Positions 44,572 to 54,117 of a stretch of DNA of 64,000 nucleotides are shown here, one piece after another; positions within the stretch are counted from its first letter, which is position 1, and every line of letters begins with the position of its first letter. The notes under the pieces are model-generated. The model searched no databases, was not told the DNA's origin, and was given only the letters and a program-made list of their open reading frames with translations. Source of the stretch: a virus; the IMG/VR virus record IMGVR_UViG_3300020455_000008, positions 20,946 to 84,945 of that record; one strand, written 5' to 3'. Made by a program: the position numbers and the translations under genes.

Positions 44572-46281
44572 GTGGAGATACAGAAAAAGACAACAGGCAG
44601 AAAGCCTAAAGCCCCTAACCACATCTTAACAAGAGCCGAATTGCTTGATATAGCAGAGAAGTGTTTTCAGTTCTGTTTAGAAGCAACAGGTATACAATTA
44701 TATCCTTACCAAGAAGAGTTCGCTAGGCGAATATGTCAATCGGTTATTCTTGAAGATGGTGAAGAGATTACAGCTTTATTTGCTCGTCAGTCGGGTAAGA
44801 CTGAATCGGTATCAGTGGTCGTGGTGGGTTTATCAGTTATTCTACCTACTCTTGCTAAGACGGATGGTCTAAAAGAGGATGATCGGATCAACAAGTTCAA
44901 ACGAGGTTTGTGGGTAGGGATCTTTGCACCCAACTATGAGTTGGCGGGCGTTATGCATAGTCGTATGGCGAATCGTATGCAGTCTGAGACTATGTTACAA
45001 GTTTTGAAAGACCCAGAACTAGGGATTGATCTACAAGGTGGTCGCAAGGTTCTTAGGTTACCGAATGGCAGCTTTGTGGACGCTAATAGTGCGGGGCCAC
45101 AAGCGAATATCGAGGGTAAGACCTACCACTTAATTATTTGTGAAGAGACTCAGGACATATCAAACTATAAGATTCGTAAGAGTATACACCCTATGGGTGC
45201 AAGTACTAATGCGACAATGATTAAGATTGGTACACCTAACCAACAGAAAAATGAGTTCTTTGACGCTTGTGAGCGAAACAGAAAGAAGACTGCGACTGTG
45301 GGCAAGGGTGAGTTACCGAATCACTTCCAATATGACTATGAGCACCCTGCTAGGTATAACCCAAGATATGGATCTTACATCGAGAAGGAGATTGAGCGTT
45401 TAGGGTATGAGTCTGATGAGTTCAGAATGTCGTATCGGTTACACTGGATGTTAGAGCGTGGTCACTTTATCGCACCCGAGATCTTTGACGCTTGCGGTAT
45501 CAAAAAGACTGACAAGCTACGTGTTAAGAAAAAGGGTAAGTTTGTCCACTTCAAGCGTAATGAGAGTCATTACTACAACGATAACTCTACAGATAACATG
45601 GTAGCGTCCATAGATATTGGTAGAAGCAATGACTCTACGGTCGTGACTGTAGCTAAGGTTTGGTGGGATAATCCAATCATGTTTGCGGGTGAGGATCGGT
45701 ACTACACCCATATAGTGAATTGGTTAGAGATCCAGGGAGATGACCATGAGTCGCAGTATCCACAGATCCTTCAGTTCCTAGCCAACTACAAGATAGGTTC
45801 TATCATTGTGGACGCTACTGGTCGTGGTGATCCAATCTTTGACCGATTAAAAGCAGACTTGTATGAAGAAGGTATTAATGTTCAACCCTTTATCTTTAGT
45901 CAACGAACTAAACACGAGGGGTATACGATACTTTACCAAGAGATCAAGGTGCAGCGATTAACCTATCCTGCAAGTGATCATGCACGTTCATACAGAAGGT
46001 GGCAGAAGTTTGTCAGAGAGATGTATGACCTTCAGAAGGATTGGCGTGGTAAGTACATGGATGTTAAAGCGCCAACAAGTGGTAAGAAAAAAACGGGTTC
46101 AGATGGTCACGATGATTACAGTGATTCACTAATGATGTTATGCTATCTAATCAATCGCAAAATGGTGTCTGCGGAGACTGCGGATAACCCTTTCTTAGGT
46201 AATGCGGTTGGCGATACAAGAAGGCGTTATTCTGCTCAGATAAAAGGTGGTCGTGCTCGGAGGAAGTTTGATGGCTGGTGA
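44572..46281 (+). CDS. terL: Terminase large subunit
   Basis: 569 residues from GTG 44572. The ATPase has FARQSGKTES (Walker A region), a Walker B segment LIICEETQD and a coupling motif KIGTPNQ. The nuclease domain has ASIDIGRSNDSTVV, IIVDATGRGDPI and SDGHDDYSDSLMM with the expected Asp residues. It translocates DNA into the prohead and cuts concatemers. No obvious small terminase is adjacent; the 73-aa gene just downstream with a helix-turn-helix pattern is a candidate. Confidence 0.92.
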   Translation: MEIQKKTTGRKPKAPNHILTRAELLDIAEKCFQFCLEATGIQLYPYQEEFARRICQSVILEDGEEITALFARQSGKTESVSVVVVGLSVILPTLAKTDGLKEDDRINKFKRGLWVGIFAPNYELAGVMHSRMANRMQSETMLQVLKDPELGIDLQGGRKVLRLPNGSFVDANSAGPQANIEGKTYHLIICEETQDISNYKIRKSIHPMGASTNATMIKIGTPNQQKNEFFDACERNRKKTATVGKGELPNHFQYDYEHPARYNPRYGSYIEKEIERLGYESDEFRMSYRLHWMLERGHFIAPEIFDACGIKKTDKLRVKKKGKFVHFKRNESHYYNDNSTDNMVASIDIGRSNDSTVVTVAKVWWDNPIMFAGEDRYYTHIVNWLEIQGDDHESQYPQILQFLANYKIGSIIVDATGRGDPIFDRLKADLYEEGINVQPFIFSQRTKHEGYTILYQEIKVQRLTYPASDHARSYRRWQKFVREMYDLQKDWRGKYMDVKAPTSGKKKTGSDGHDDYSDSLMMLCYLINRKMVSAETADNPFLGNAVGDTRRRYSAQIKGGRARRKFDGW

Positions 46282-46492
46282 ACAACTAACAATAGAACAG
46301 ATCTGTGAACTCAGTGGTTTATCTGCTAGGGCAATTAAGAAAGCCCTTTCTAAGGGTGACCTTCTTGATCAATCTCCTAGCTGTGTAGGGGAGTGGCTAA
46401 AATCTTCAATACAGATTAAAATGAGCGCAACAACGACTCGAACAGGCATACGCAAGGACAGAGAACCTATTGTCCATCGAAAGTGGGATTGA
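46271..46492 (+). CDS. Small helix-turn-helix protein, 73 aa
   Basis: The ATG at 46271 has GGAGG upstream and overlaps the terminase end. The segment LTIEQICELSGLSARAIKKA, then LSKGDLLD, is a clear helix-turn-helix. Position between terminase and portal suggests a small-terminase-like or assembly role, although it is short for a small terminase. Confidence 0.6.
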   Translation: MAGEQLTIEQICELSGLSARAIKKALSKGDLLDQSPSCVGEWLKSSIQIKMSATTTRTGIRKDREPIVHRKWD

Positions 46493-46500
46493 GGTGATAT

Positions 46501-48108
46501 ATGGGATTAATGAGTAGAGGTATAATAGCTGGCACACCCTATGGCAGTGCAGACTCCAATGTATATCAACTAGTCACCTCGACTGAGTTAGAACACTCAG
46601 CTAGGTTACAGAGATATAGAGAACACATGAGGTTCTACAGGGGTAAGCATTGGGATCACACTAGGGATGTGAATGAGCCATTTGTAACAATGAACTATTG
46701 TAGAAGGTTTGTAGACGCAAGTGTAAACTTTCTGATGAAGAGTGGCTTTACGGTGACGATACCCGATGATCCTGCAACACCAAGCAAAGAAGATGAGGAC
46801 AGAGAGTTTGTACGTCTAATGTTGGAGGGTACATGGGCTAAAAATAAGCGAGAACTAGTCGCTTTTGAAATGGCTCAGATGGGAGCTATTACGGGTGATG
46901 TTTTCATAAGGGTTTCCTGGGAAGAGAATGACCCGATTGAGAGTCCTTATGCTAGAGTGGATGTATTGCCTTCACAATATGTCTTCCCATCGTTTGGTGG
47001 TCCACATGGTGTGGATCGTAAGAAAGTAAACTCGATCTTAGTTCTATTCCCAAGATTTAAGAATGGTGACGCTTCATCTACGAATACCTTCGGTGACATA
47101 CCTTCACACAATGTGGAATGGTTTGGTGAGAGATGGTTTCCCAACAAGGTGATTGAGTATTCCCCATATGGTGGTGAGGTTGAACGGCCTAATCCTTTGG
47201 GTGAAATCCCTATAGTACATATCCCTAACTATCCGATTGCTGGAGAGTTCTATGGTCGTAGTGACTTAGTTGACATAATTGACTTGCAGCGTGAGTACAA
47301 TGAGAAGGCAACAGATATTAGTGATGTGATTAACTATCATGGTAGTCCTGTCACGATTGTGAAGGGTGCTAAGTTGACGCAGCTTGAGCGTGGCGCAAAT
47401 CGTATGTGGGGGCTACCTGACAATGCGTCTGTAGAAAACCTATCTCTGAATGGTGAGCTAGGACCATCGATGGAGTATTTAGATCGGATCAAGAAGGCTA
47501 TGCATGAGATAGGCGGTGTGCCTGAGATTGCTTTGACCTCTAATATCAATAACCGAGAAACGGGTGCTTCAGTCTCTATGAGATATATGCCTATGTTAGA
47601 GTCTAGGCAAGTAAAGGTTCAGACCTATGGTGCAGGTCTTCGTTTGATTAATCGTTTGGTTATGAAGATCACAGCTTTAGCCGATAATGATTTTGGTCGT
47701 GAGTTTGATAAGTTGAACGAGAAGAACAAATATAGAAATCATGTTCTCTTTCCTTCTCCTCTACCAAGGGATGAGAGTATTGAGCTGGACAGAGCAACCA
47801 CTCGCTTAGATATTGGTATTACTTCTAAGCGGTTTGAGATGGAGAAGATGGGAATGTCTCAAAGAGAGATTGAAAAGATCAAACAGGACATCGAGGATGA
47901 AAGAGAAGAACTGGCTGAACTAGAATTTTCTATTGGGCAGAAGTTTATGGATGATAGCGAAGCACCAGAGTCTGAAGAAGTTAGTCTTCCACCATCTTTG
48001 GAGAAACCCAAAGAGAGAAGTGGTAACCCTAACCCAAGAAGACCAAATCCCGACTCGGTAGGTGAGTCTATCTCTAACTCTAAAACTTCGGATATGATGG
48101 ATGGCTAA
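46501..48108 (+). CDS. Portal protein (SPP1 gp6-like)
   Basis: 535 residues. The pattern HMRFYRGKHWDHTRD, FVTMNYCRRFVDASVNFLMK, ITGDVFIRVSWEEN, IPNYPIAGEFYGRSDLVDI and LQREYNEKATDISDVINY is typical of SPP1-type portals, as are the helical, acidic end and disordered tail. Twelve copies would form the DNA gate at one vertex. Located between terminase and head-morphogenesis genes as usual. Confidence 0.9.
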   Translation: MGLMSRGIIAGTPYGSADSNVYQLVTSTELEHSARLQRYREHMRFYRGKHWDHTRDVNEPFVTMNYCRRFVDASVNFLMKSGFTVTIPDDPATPSKEDEDREFVRLMLEGTWAKNKRELVAFEMAQMGAITGDVFIRVSWEENDPIESPYARVDVLPSQYVFPSFGGPHGVDRKKVNSILVLFPRFKNGDASSTNTFGDIPSHNVEWFGERWFPNKVIEYSPYGGEVERPNPLGEIPIVHIPNYPIAGEFYGRSDLVDIIDLQREYNEKATDISDVINYHGSPVTIVKGAKLTQLERGANRMWGLPDNASVENLSLNGELGPSMEYLDRIKKAMHEIGGVPEIALTSNINNRETGASVSMRYMPMLESRQVKVQTYGAGLRLINRLVMKITALADNDFGREFDKLNEKNKYRNHVLFPSPLPRDESIELDRATTRLDIGITSKRFEMEKMGMSQREIEKIKQDIEDEREELAELEFSIGQKFMDDSEAPESEEVSLPPSLEKPKERSGNPNPRRPNPDSVGESISNSKTSDMMDG

Positions 48109-49072
48109 AAAGAAGTTTGTAGCTCAATCACCTAACAAGGGTGGTGGGTTAGTTTCTGATACACATACAGTAAAGACTGTAAGTGGTGGCTCGATGATCT
48201 TGAAGGCACGTCCTTTAAGTGTACGCAAGGGTGAACGCAACTATGAGGTTGCTGACGCTAAAAGGCGTATACTGAATAGATTACCTACCCAAGATGGTCG
48301 AGTACGGACTTTGATGTTGAATGGTATTCAAAAGGCAGAAGCAGTATTTCTGCGATATGATACAAGACGTAACAGTAGTACGGGTAAGTTAAGGCCACCC
48401 GAAAAGACAGCTCTTGCGAGAGAGCTAGAGGGTGTGGTGCGTAGTACAGTTCGTTCTGCTAGGGATCAAGTTCTTGAGAACATAGAAGGCTCAGTGAAAA
48501 CCTATTTGATTGGTGTAAGGCGAGGTCTTCCCAACAAAGACGTTTTACCTATGGCTACGATTAACCAAATTGCTAAACGAAAAGCTTTGCAGATCTATAA
48601 CCAACCTACGGGTAAGGATGGTATGAATACCGCACAGCGATTAGCAGGTGTTGGTGCTAGAATGGAAGGTGAACTAACCAAGCTCTTAGACTTGGGTATG
48701 CTCAATAGAATCAAACAGAGAAGCAAACTAAAGAAGTCCTTAGTAGACTCAAAGGGTGCGAATCGAGCGTGTGCTGCAAAGTCGATTAGTCGCATTAACC
48801 GTACAGAGCAGAACAGAGCTATGCACTCAGCTACCATTGAAGCAATGCAAGCTATTGGTGTGAATCTGTTCTATTGGAGACTCAGTGCCAGCCACAAGAG
48901 CTATGGGGGCGCAGAGGTCTGTGAGGTTTTATCTGTATCTACGGGTTCAGATGTAAGTAGTGTGTTACCCTCTGATTTCGGTAGAACTTTGAGTGGTTTA
49001 TATACTGACTCTAGTTTACCTGACTTGCCCCATCCTAACTGTATGTGCAGTATAGAGCCGATTTTAGTTTGA
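48101..49072 (+). CDS. Head morphogenesis protein (SPP1 gp7 / Mu F-like)
   Basis: 323 residues. The C-terminal third carries the MuF pattern: SISRINRTEQNRAMHSATIE, an FYWRLSASHKSYGGAEVCEV segment, and LPHPNCMCSIEPI, with Cys and His residues that may bind metal. Such minor capsid proteins attach to the portal and help prohead assembly. Overlaps the portal gene by eight bases. Confidence 0.85.
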   Translation: MAKKKFVAQSPNKGGGLVSDTHTVKTVSGGSMILKARPLSVRKGERNYEVADAKRRILNRLPTQDGRVRTLMLNGIQKAEAVFLRYDTRRNSSTGKLRPPEKTALARELEGVVRSTVRSARDQVLENIEGSVKTYLIGVRRGLPNKDVLPMATINQIAKRKALQIYNQPTGKDGMNTAQRLAGVGARMEGELTKLLDLGMLNRIKQRSKLKKSLVDSKGANRACAAKSISRINRTEQNRAMHSATIEAMQAIGVNLFYWRLSASHKSYGGAEVCEVLSVSTGSDVSSVLPSDFGRTLSGLYTDSSLPDLPHPNCMCSIEPILV

Positions 49073-49098
49073 TTATCTTTGTGCTATCATAGATAATC
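49071..49098 (+). other. Inverted repeat after the head morphogenesis gene
   Basis: GATTATCT and AGATAATC flank a 12-base loop, beginning at the stop codon. A T-rich tract (TTTTATTTTTTC) follows at 49110-49121, together with a diverged copy of the TTGAAA element on the minus strand (49115-49128). It could be a weak terminator or processing hairpin before the scaffold and capsid genes. Confidence 0.4.
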
Positions 49099-49148
49099 CC
49101 TATGGATAATTTTATTTTTTCAAAAACCAATTACATTGGAGAATCATT

Positions 49149-49352
49149 ATGCCTTTGTACTCAGCAAACAATGCAAAGCCAAGTAATCGTGCAGGTCAAG
49201 ACGCTACTACTCGTGATCGTGGTATGACTGATTACTTTGATATGCGTAAACAACCAAACAAGGCTAAAGTTCAAGATGGCCGCCTTGTGATGATGCAGAA
49301 CGCTGCAGGTCAACACGCTCGTAGAGCGCCAAAAGTTGATATTCTCCGCTAA
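49149..49352 (+). CDS. Hypothetical protein, 67 aa, between head genes
   Basis: TTGGAG ribosome site. Polar and basic (NAKPSNRAGQDATTRDRG, then AAGQHARRAPKVDILR). It probably has a head-assembly or decoration role by position; no family recognised. Confidence 0.6.
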   Translation: MPLYSANNAKPSNRAGQDATTRDRGMTDYFDMRKQPNKAKVQDGRLVMMQNAAGQHARRAPKVDILR

Positions 49353-49395
49353 TTAAATTTTAAGCGCACCTAACGATAAAAGGGCATATAGATAA

Positions 49396-50121
49396 ATGAG
49401 TGATACGACAAATACTACGCCAGCGAACACAGAAGAAAGTCAAGCGACCAACCCTACCCCTACAACCGATAGCAAAGATGTTGAGTCTAAGCCTTCTGAG
49501 GAAGTCTATACAAAGTCTCAGCTAGATGAATTGCTAAACAAGGTTAGGAGAGAAGAGAAGGACAAGCTATACAAGTCTCTTGAGAAGACAAAAGCTGAAT
49601 CCCAAACTCTTCAAACCGAGCGTGACAAGGTGCTAGAAGATTTAAAACTAGCGAAAGACCAACTTTCTACTTTACAGGACTCTAATATGAGTGACATTGA
49701 AAAAGTAAATAAGCAGATTGAGCTGCTTGCTGAACAGAATGACCTTCTTAAAAAGCAACTTGAATCCGTTTCACAGCAAGCGGAAGCAAGAGTGCGTGAG
49801 AGTGAAGTGAAATCTTATCGGCAAAAGCGGATTGAGAATAGCGGTTTACTTTTCCCCGAAATGGTAACGGGCAGCTCTCCCGAAGAGATTGACGCTTCCA
49901 TTGAGTTACTTTTAGAGCGAGAGAAGTCAGTTAGAAGTCAGTTAGAAGACAAGCTTCGTAGTGAGAGGGCGCAGGATGTACCTCGTCCAATGTCTCCCGA
50001 AATGAGTCAACCTAATGTTGCTTCTGCTGATCGTTATCGAGTCTCTAAGATGAGTCGTGACGAATACAGTGCGTATCGTCAAAAACTAATGGCGCAAGCC
50101 TTAGATTCAGTTCGCAGATAA
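49396..50121 (+). CDS. Scaffolding protein
   Basis: 241 residues. A Thr/Glu/Ser-rich acidic start, a central coiled coil of about 100 residues (SQLDELLNKVRREEKDKLY, LQTERDKVLEDLKLAKDQL), and a short basic C-terminal capsid-binding part. Composition and position just before the capsid gene are classical for scaffolds of SPP1/N4-gp56-type heads. Confidence 0.85.
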   Translation: MSDTTNTTPANTEESQATNPTPTTDSKDVESKPSEEVYTKSQLDELLNKVRREEKDKLYKSLEKTKAESQTLQTERDKVLEDLKLAKDQLSTLQDSNMSDIEKVNKQIELLAEQNDLLKKQLESVSQQAEARVRESEVKSYRQKRIENSGLLFPEMVTGSSPEEIDASIELLLEREKSVRSQLEDKLRSERAQDVPRPMSPEMSQPNVASADRYRVSKMSRDEYSAYRQKLMAQALDSVRR

Positions 50122-50156
50122 ACATTAATATTTAACTTTTAAGTTAGGAGTCAATT

Positions 50157-51194
50157 ATGGCTATTTCAGGTGTAGGTTCGTTAAATCTTGCTACAGGTGT
50201 CCGTTCCGATATGGGCGCTGGTAGTGGTAGTGCTATTACTACGCTTCCCTCAGCTCTACTAGACGTATTCAGTTTAGATATTCTTCATAACGCTCAAGGT
50301 ATTATGCGTTTTGAAGACTTTGCAGTTCGTAAACAAGAACTTCTCGCAAGTCCAGGCGAAATCGTTAAGTTTACCACTTACGATGATATTACTAGAGGTG
50401 GAAAACTAGACGAGAATGACATTCTTGGCTCACAAACTATGGCAGCTACCCAAAAAGGTATTCAAGTAAGTGAATGGGGTAACGCTATCAAGGTTTCTGA
50501 GAAGTTACTTCGTCTTTCATGGGATGACGTTATGTCAGAAGCGGCTACTCTTTTGGGTCGTGACTATGGTGTCGTTCGTGATCTTGCACTTCGTGACGCT
50601 TTATTTAATGGTGTAGCAAGCGCAATCACTGCGGGTGATATTGGTCAAGAACACAACTTCGACACAGACGCAACTGCTGGTATAAATCTAGGTAGCATTA
50701 GTCCTACTGAGACTTTTGATATTGAATCAATTCGTAAAGCAGTAGAAATTCTTCAAACACAAAATGCACCTAAATTCTTTGGTGACTATTATGTGTGCTT
50801 CCTTCACCCACACCAAGCTGCATATCTCCGAAGAGATCAAGATTGGATTAATGCTCACCAATATGTTGGTACTCGTAACCTATTTAATGGTGAAATTGGT
50901 CGTTGGGAAGACGTGATCTTCATCGTTACTACTCACGCTCCAAATGGTGTTGGTTCAGAAACTACAAATGTAGGATATGACAGCACTCTTGATGGCACAG
51001 GTGGTGACAGTGGAGATCTTTACAAAGCTTGTATATTCGGTGACCAATGTCTATACGTTGCAGATAGTCTTCCTGTTGAACTTCGTGACAACGGTGTTGA
51101 AGACTTTGGCCGTACACATGGTCTAGCTTGGTACTCAATCTTTGGTGTTGAATGTCTCAAGCCCGAGTATGCAGTAACCATTACTTCTGCCTAA
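50157..51194 (+). CDS. Major capsid protein (N4 gp56-like, HK97 fold expected)
   Basis: 345 residues, TTAGGAG ribosome site. The pattern GGKLDENDILGSQTMAATQK, VSEWGNAIKVSEKLLRLSWD and SEAATLLGRDYGVVRDLALR matches the N4-gp56 major capsid family, followed by a receptor-like middle and a compact C-terminus. It follows the scaffold, as expected, and should be the most abundant head protein. Confidence 0.9.
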   Translation: MAISGVGSLNLATGVRSDMGAGSGSAITTLPSALLDVFSLDILHNAQGIMRFEDFAVRKQELLASPGEIVKFTTYDDITRGGKLDENDILGSQTMAATQKGIQVSEWGNAIKVSEKLLRLSWDDVMSEAATLLGRDYGVVRDLALRDALFNGVASAITAGDIGQEHNFDTDATAGINLGSISPTETFDIESIRKAVEILQTQNAPKFFGDYYVCFLHPHQAAYLRRDQDWINAHQYVGTRNLFNGEIGRWEDVIFIVTTHAPNGVGSETTNVGYDSTLDGTGGDSGDLYKACIFGDQCLYVADSLPVELRDNGVEDFGRTHGLAWYSIFGVECLKPEYAVTITSA

Positions 51195-51215
51195 TTTATA
51201 ACAAAGAGGATATAA

Positions 51216-51515
51216 ATGATGACACGTAAAAAGAAAAGCGCAGATGAAGTCAAAGAAGTCGCACAAGAGATTGCTTCTGTTGTAATTGCAGAGAAGCCGA
51301 AGGTAGAAGTACCTAAAGCTAAGGTGGTTGAAGAGCCAAAGGTTCAAGAGGTGAAGGTTGCGAAAACAGCTCCAGTCAAAAATATTCGTATAAAGGCTAC
51401 CACCTCGATGAGAGGTCAGTATAATAACTTACGATACGAAATTAAGAGTGGAGAGGTTTATACCTTCCCCGAACCTCTTGCAAAGTGGCTCATCGATCTA
51501 GGTAGAGCTATCTAA
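51216..51515 (+). CDS. Head-associated small protein, 99 aa
   Basis: A Lys/Val/Glu-rich extended N-terminus (KPKVEVPKAKVVEEPKVQEV) leads to a small domain (RYEIKSGEVYTFPEPLAKWL). Between capsid and connector genes; possibly a head fibre or connector accessory. The start may be the second ATG (51219). No firm family. Confidence 0.6.
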   Translation: MMTRKKKSADEVKEVAQEIASVVIAEKPKVEVPKAKVVEEPKVQEVKVAKTAPVKNIRIKATTSMRGQYNNLRYEIKSGEVYTFPEPLAKWLIDLGRAI

Positions 51516-51530
51516 GAGTATGGAGATATT

Positions 51531-52319
51531 ATGGCTGATATTAACTCACTCATTAGGCGAATAAGGGCTAGAGTACACGATAACGTCAGTCATACATCGA
51601 GACAGGATGGTAGACCTTTATACTTAGACTCTTATTACATTGATAGTATTGAGAGTGGTTTAGGTCGATTGAACCTAGATACAGATAGTGCATATACGGT
51701 AGCTACGTTGCCCGTTAAATACGAATACTTAGCGGAGCTTCGTGGTACGATTAATATGTGCTATGTTCGAGGTGCAGAGGGCGCTACAGGTGATGTAGAA
51801 GACTTCCCCGATGTGCCCGATCAAATAGTCACTGTTCCTCAACTTACGGTGCAGAGACAACAAATGCCACTAGATGGACCAAAGTTTTGGTTACGTCTAG
51901 GTGAGAAGCTAGAGAATGAATACCTTGAAGCTCTAGCTAGGTTAAGAGACAGAGGTGATGAGGGTGCTGAGATTCAGCAATACACCATGTCGAGAATGTC
52001 ATTAAGAACTGGTAGGCGTATGCCTTATGTCTATGACAAGGCCATTACACCGCCTGAAGGTTTTGCGGTATCTGTGAGTGGCAATGTGGTGAATGTGGTA
52101 TGGGGTGTCGTGTATGACGAATACTTCAACTACTATGAGCTACAAAGAAGTAGTACGATAGATTTTGCGTCCAAGACCACGATCTATTCATCTAGCGATA
52201 ATCACGATAATATCTTCAACGATTCGCCTGGAGTGGGTCAGTGGTATTATCGTGTAGCGATCTACAACTCTAATGATCTTGTCTCTTACACATCTTCTGC
52301 AAGTGTTGAAGTACAATGA
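51531..52319 (+). CDS. Head-tail connector-region protein with a fibronectin-like C-terminal domain
   Basis: 262 residues. The N-terminal 160 residues are helical (INSLIRRIRARVHD..., LGEKLENEYLEALARLRDRG). Residues about 170-262 look like a fibronectin III or Ig-like sandwich (PPEGFAVSVSGNVVNVVWG, then WYYRVAIYNSND). By position it belongs to the neck; the sandwich may project from the virion. Confidence 0.6.
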   Translation: MADINSLIRRIRARVHDNVSHTSRQDGRPLYLDSYYIDSIESGLGRLNLDTDSAYTVATLPVKYEYLAELRGTINMCYVRGAEGATGDVEDFPDVPDQIVTVPQLTVQRQQMPLDGPKFWLRLGEKLENEYLEALARLRDRGDEGAEIQQYTMSRMSLRTGRRMPYVYDKAITPPEGFAVSVSGNVVNVVWGVVYDEYFNYYELQRSSTIDFASKTTIYSSSDNHDNIFNDSPGVGQWYYRVAIYNSNDLVSYTSSASVEVQ

Positions 52320-52753
52320 GTAAGAGTGTGATGAATGTAGCGCAAAAAGGGCTACTAAGGCAGCACAAAGCATACGGAGAGCTGGTAAGGCTCTTGAAGT
52401 ATATGCCAAGTGCTACAGGTGGTATTTATAGACAAAGAAAACGTGTATATGAGTCTCCATATGAGATTAAGGCTTCAGTGGCAAGGTTGCCCGAAGAGGA
52501 GATACTTAGTCGCATAGGGGAAGCTTCTGAGCGCAATGCCGAAATAACGATCCCAGTGGCTTATCTTAGAGAGGTCTTTGGTACATCTACTAAGCTAAGG
52601 GATATGATCACTACGAGTGATTTGATTGTGTTTGATAATCGTGTATGGCGTATCACACAGTGTTCGTTTACGGGTCGTATAGGAGATGAGCCACTTTTGG
52701 TGTATATTCTTCTTAGAGAGAAGTTGGGCGCTAAGGAGGTGGATTATGCCTAG
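52316..52753 (+). CDS. Head-tail connector/adaptor protein, 145 aa
   Basis: Overlaps its neighbours on both sides. A helical start is followed by beta strands (ITIPVAYLREVFG, DLIVFDNRVWRITQC). Size and place between capsid and sheath match head-completion or stopper proteins. Assigned by synteny. Confidence 0.6.
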   Translation: MSKSVMNVAQKGLLRQHKAYGELVRLLKYMPSATGGIYRQRKRVYESPYEIKASVARLPEEEILSRIGEASERNAEITIPVAYLREVFGTSTKLRDMITTSDLIVFDNRVWRITQCSFTGRIGDEPLLVYILLREKLGAKEVDYA

Positions 52754-53387
52754 TGCAAAAGATCCATTTTCAATGAGAATTACGGGTACTTTCTTTGGCG
52801 TAAAGGTCAATGCGTCTTACAAAGAGTTTAGGCGTATACGGAGTAAGCTGAGTCTTACGCAGAGTCAGTTACTTGGTAAGCTTATGCCTATGTTCAAAAA
52901 GAGGTTAGAGAACCGTATACCTAAGTTAATCCACCAACTACAGCATGGTGTCCAAGAGTTGCAAGGAACTGCGGAATTTGAGAGTCAATCTAACACTCAC
53001 GGTCACACACCACACAAAACAATAAAAGATCCTTTAAGCCGTATTGTGCGGCATGGTCTGAAGTACAAGCTCGAAGCCCATAAAGATAGTTTTAAGGTGA
53101 TGGTTATCCCAAAAAGGAATAGGGATAAGCGGATAAATTATCACACTAAGATGAAAAAGACCCCAAGGATCTTCCATGAGGGGTATACATACAATCCGAA
53201 CGATAAGAAGCCAAAGAATCGTGGTGTGTTACAAGGTTTAGATAACACTTGTTTGCCTTTCTTTAGGAATAGGCAACACGCTTTGATTATTGAGCGTTGG
53301 TTAGAGTTTAGTCGTATAGGTATGGCATATGCAATCAATGCATTTTTAAAAGGCGTACCTGACGATATGAAGGATGGTAAGTACTAA
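52746..53387 (+). CDS. Neck / tail-completion protein, 213 aa
   Basis: The ATG at 52746 has AAGGAGG upstream. A basic protein with helices (SQLLGKLMPMFKKRLENRIP) and several His residues. Synteny suggests an HK97 gp10-like neck or tail-completion protein; no decisive motif. Confidence 0.6.
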   Translation: MPSAKDPFSMRITGTFFGVKVNASYKEFRRIRSKLSLTQSQLLGKLMPMFKKRLENRIPKLIHQLQHGVQELQGTAEFESQSNTHGHTPHKTIKDPLSRIVRHGLKYKLEAHKDSFKVMVIPKRNRDKRINYHTKMKKTPRIFHEGYTYNPNDKKPKNRGVLQGLDNTCLPFFRNRQHALIIERWLEFSRIGMAYAINAFLKGVPDDMKDGKY

Positions 53388-54109
53388 TGGCAGTTGCATT
53401 TTGGAAATTAGAGGACGCTTTCGTTCAGTCTTTTACGGGTAAGCAGCTAAGAGATAGAAATGGTCGGTTTAACCCAGTACCGATCTTCTTAGATTATCCC
53501 GATATAGAAGAAGCACCCGAACAGAGGTTTCCTTCAATCTCTATTATGTTTAGTGGTATGTCTCCCGATATAGAGATGTATGACTCCTCCCAACAGCGCA
53601 CCTTAGACGTAGACTACTCTACGTCACCGCCTACCTTTGTTAAGAGAAGGATGGCTGAATTTTATGATATTCGATATGAGATCAGATCCTTTACGCTGAG
53701 TGCCGCAGAGGATCGTGAGCTAACACGTTGGGTAGAGTCTCGCTATGCCCCTAGAGACATAGTGACTGTGGATGGTCAAGCGTATCATGTATTCAGAGAG
53801 AGCTTTAGTGTAGCCGACTCTGTAGATGTAGATACTGTAATCTATGAAAAGACATGGGAGTACAGTATAAAGGCTGAAATAGAGGACACAGATAACGATG
53901 ACTACCAAAAAGGCGTAAATGAGGTTAGAATAGAGTCGAATATTGTAAAGACAACCCCTATTAAAATTATTGAACCAACAAGTGCTACTCAAGCAAAATA
54001 TGTATATAATGCACCCAAGTCTGCAACTACCGCAGACAAAGCCGACAAGACACTAAGTCGAGTAGTTGCTTTTGATGACCAAACATATTGGTTTCTTCCT
54101 AAAAAGTGA
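53387..54109 (+). CDS. Tail terminator-like protein, 240 aa
   Basis: Directly precedes the sheath gene. Beta-rich with FPSISIMFSGMSPDIEMYD and a FYDIRYEIRSFTLSAAEDRE segment similar in style to tail terminator proteins that cap tube and sheath. A disordered Ala/Lys/Thr-rich stretch precedes a short C-terminal motif. Assigned by position and pattern. Confidence 0.6.
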   Translation: MAVAFWKLEDAFVQSFTGKQLRDRNGRFNPVPIFLDYPDIEEAPEQRFPSISIMFSGMSPDIEMYDSSQQRTLDVDYSTSPPTFVKRRMAEFYDIRYEIRSFTLSAAEDRELTRWVESRYAPRDIVTVDGQAYHVFRESFSVADSVDVDTVIYEKTWEYSIKAEIEDTDNDDYQKGVNEVRIESNIVKTTPIKIIEPTSATQAKYVYNAPKSATTADKADKTLSRVVAFDDQTYWFLPKK

Positions 54110-54117
54110 GGTGAATT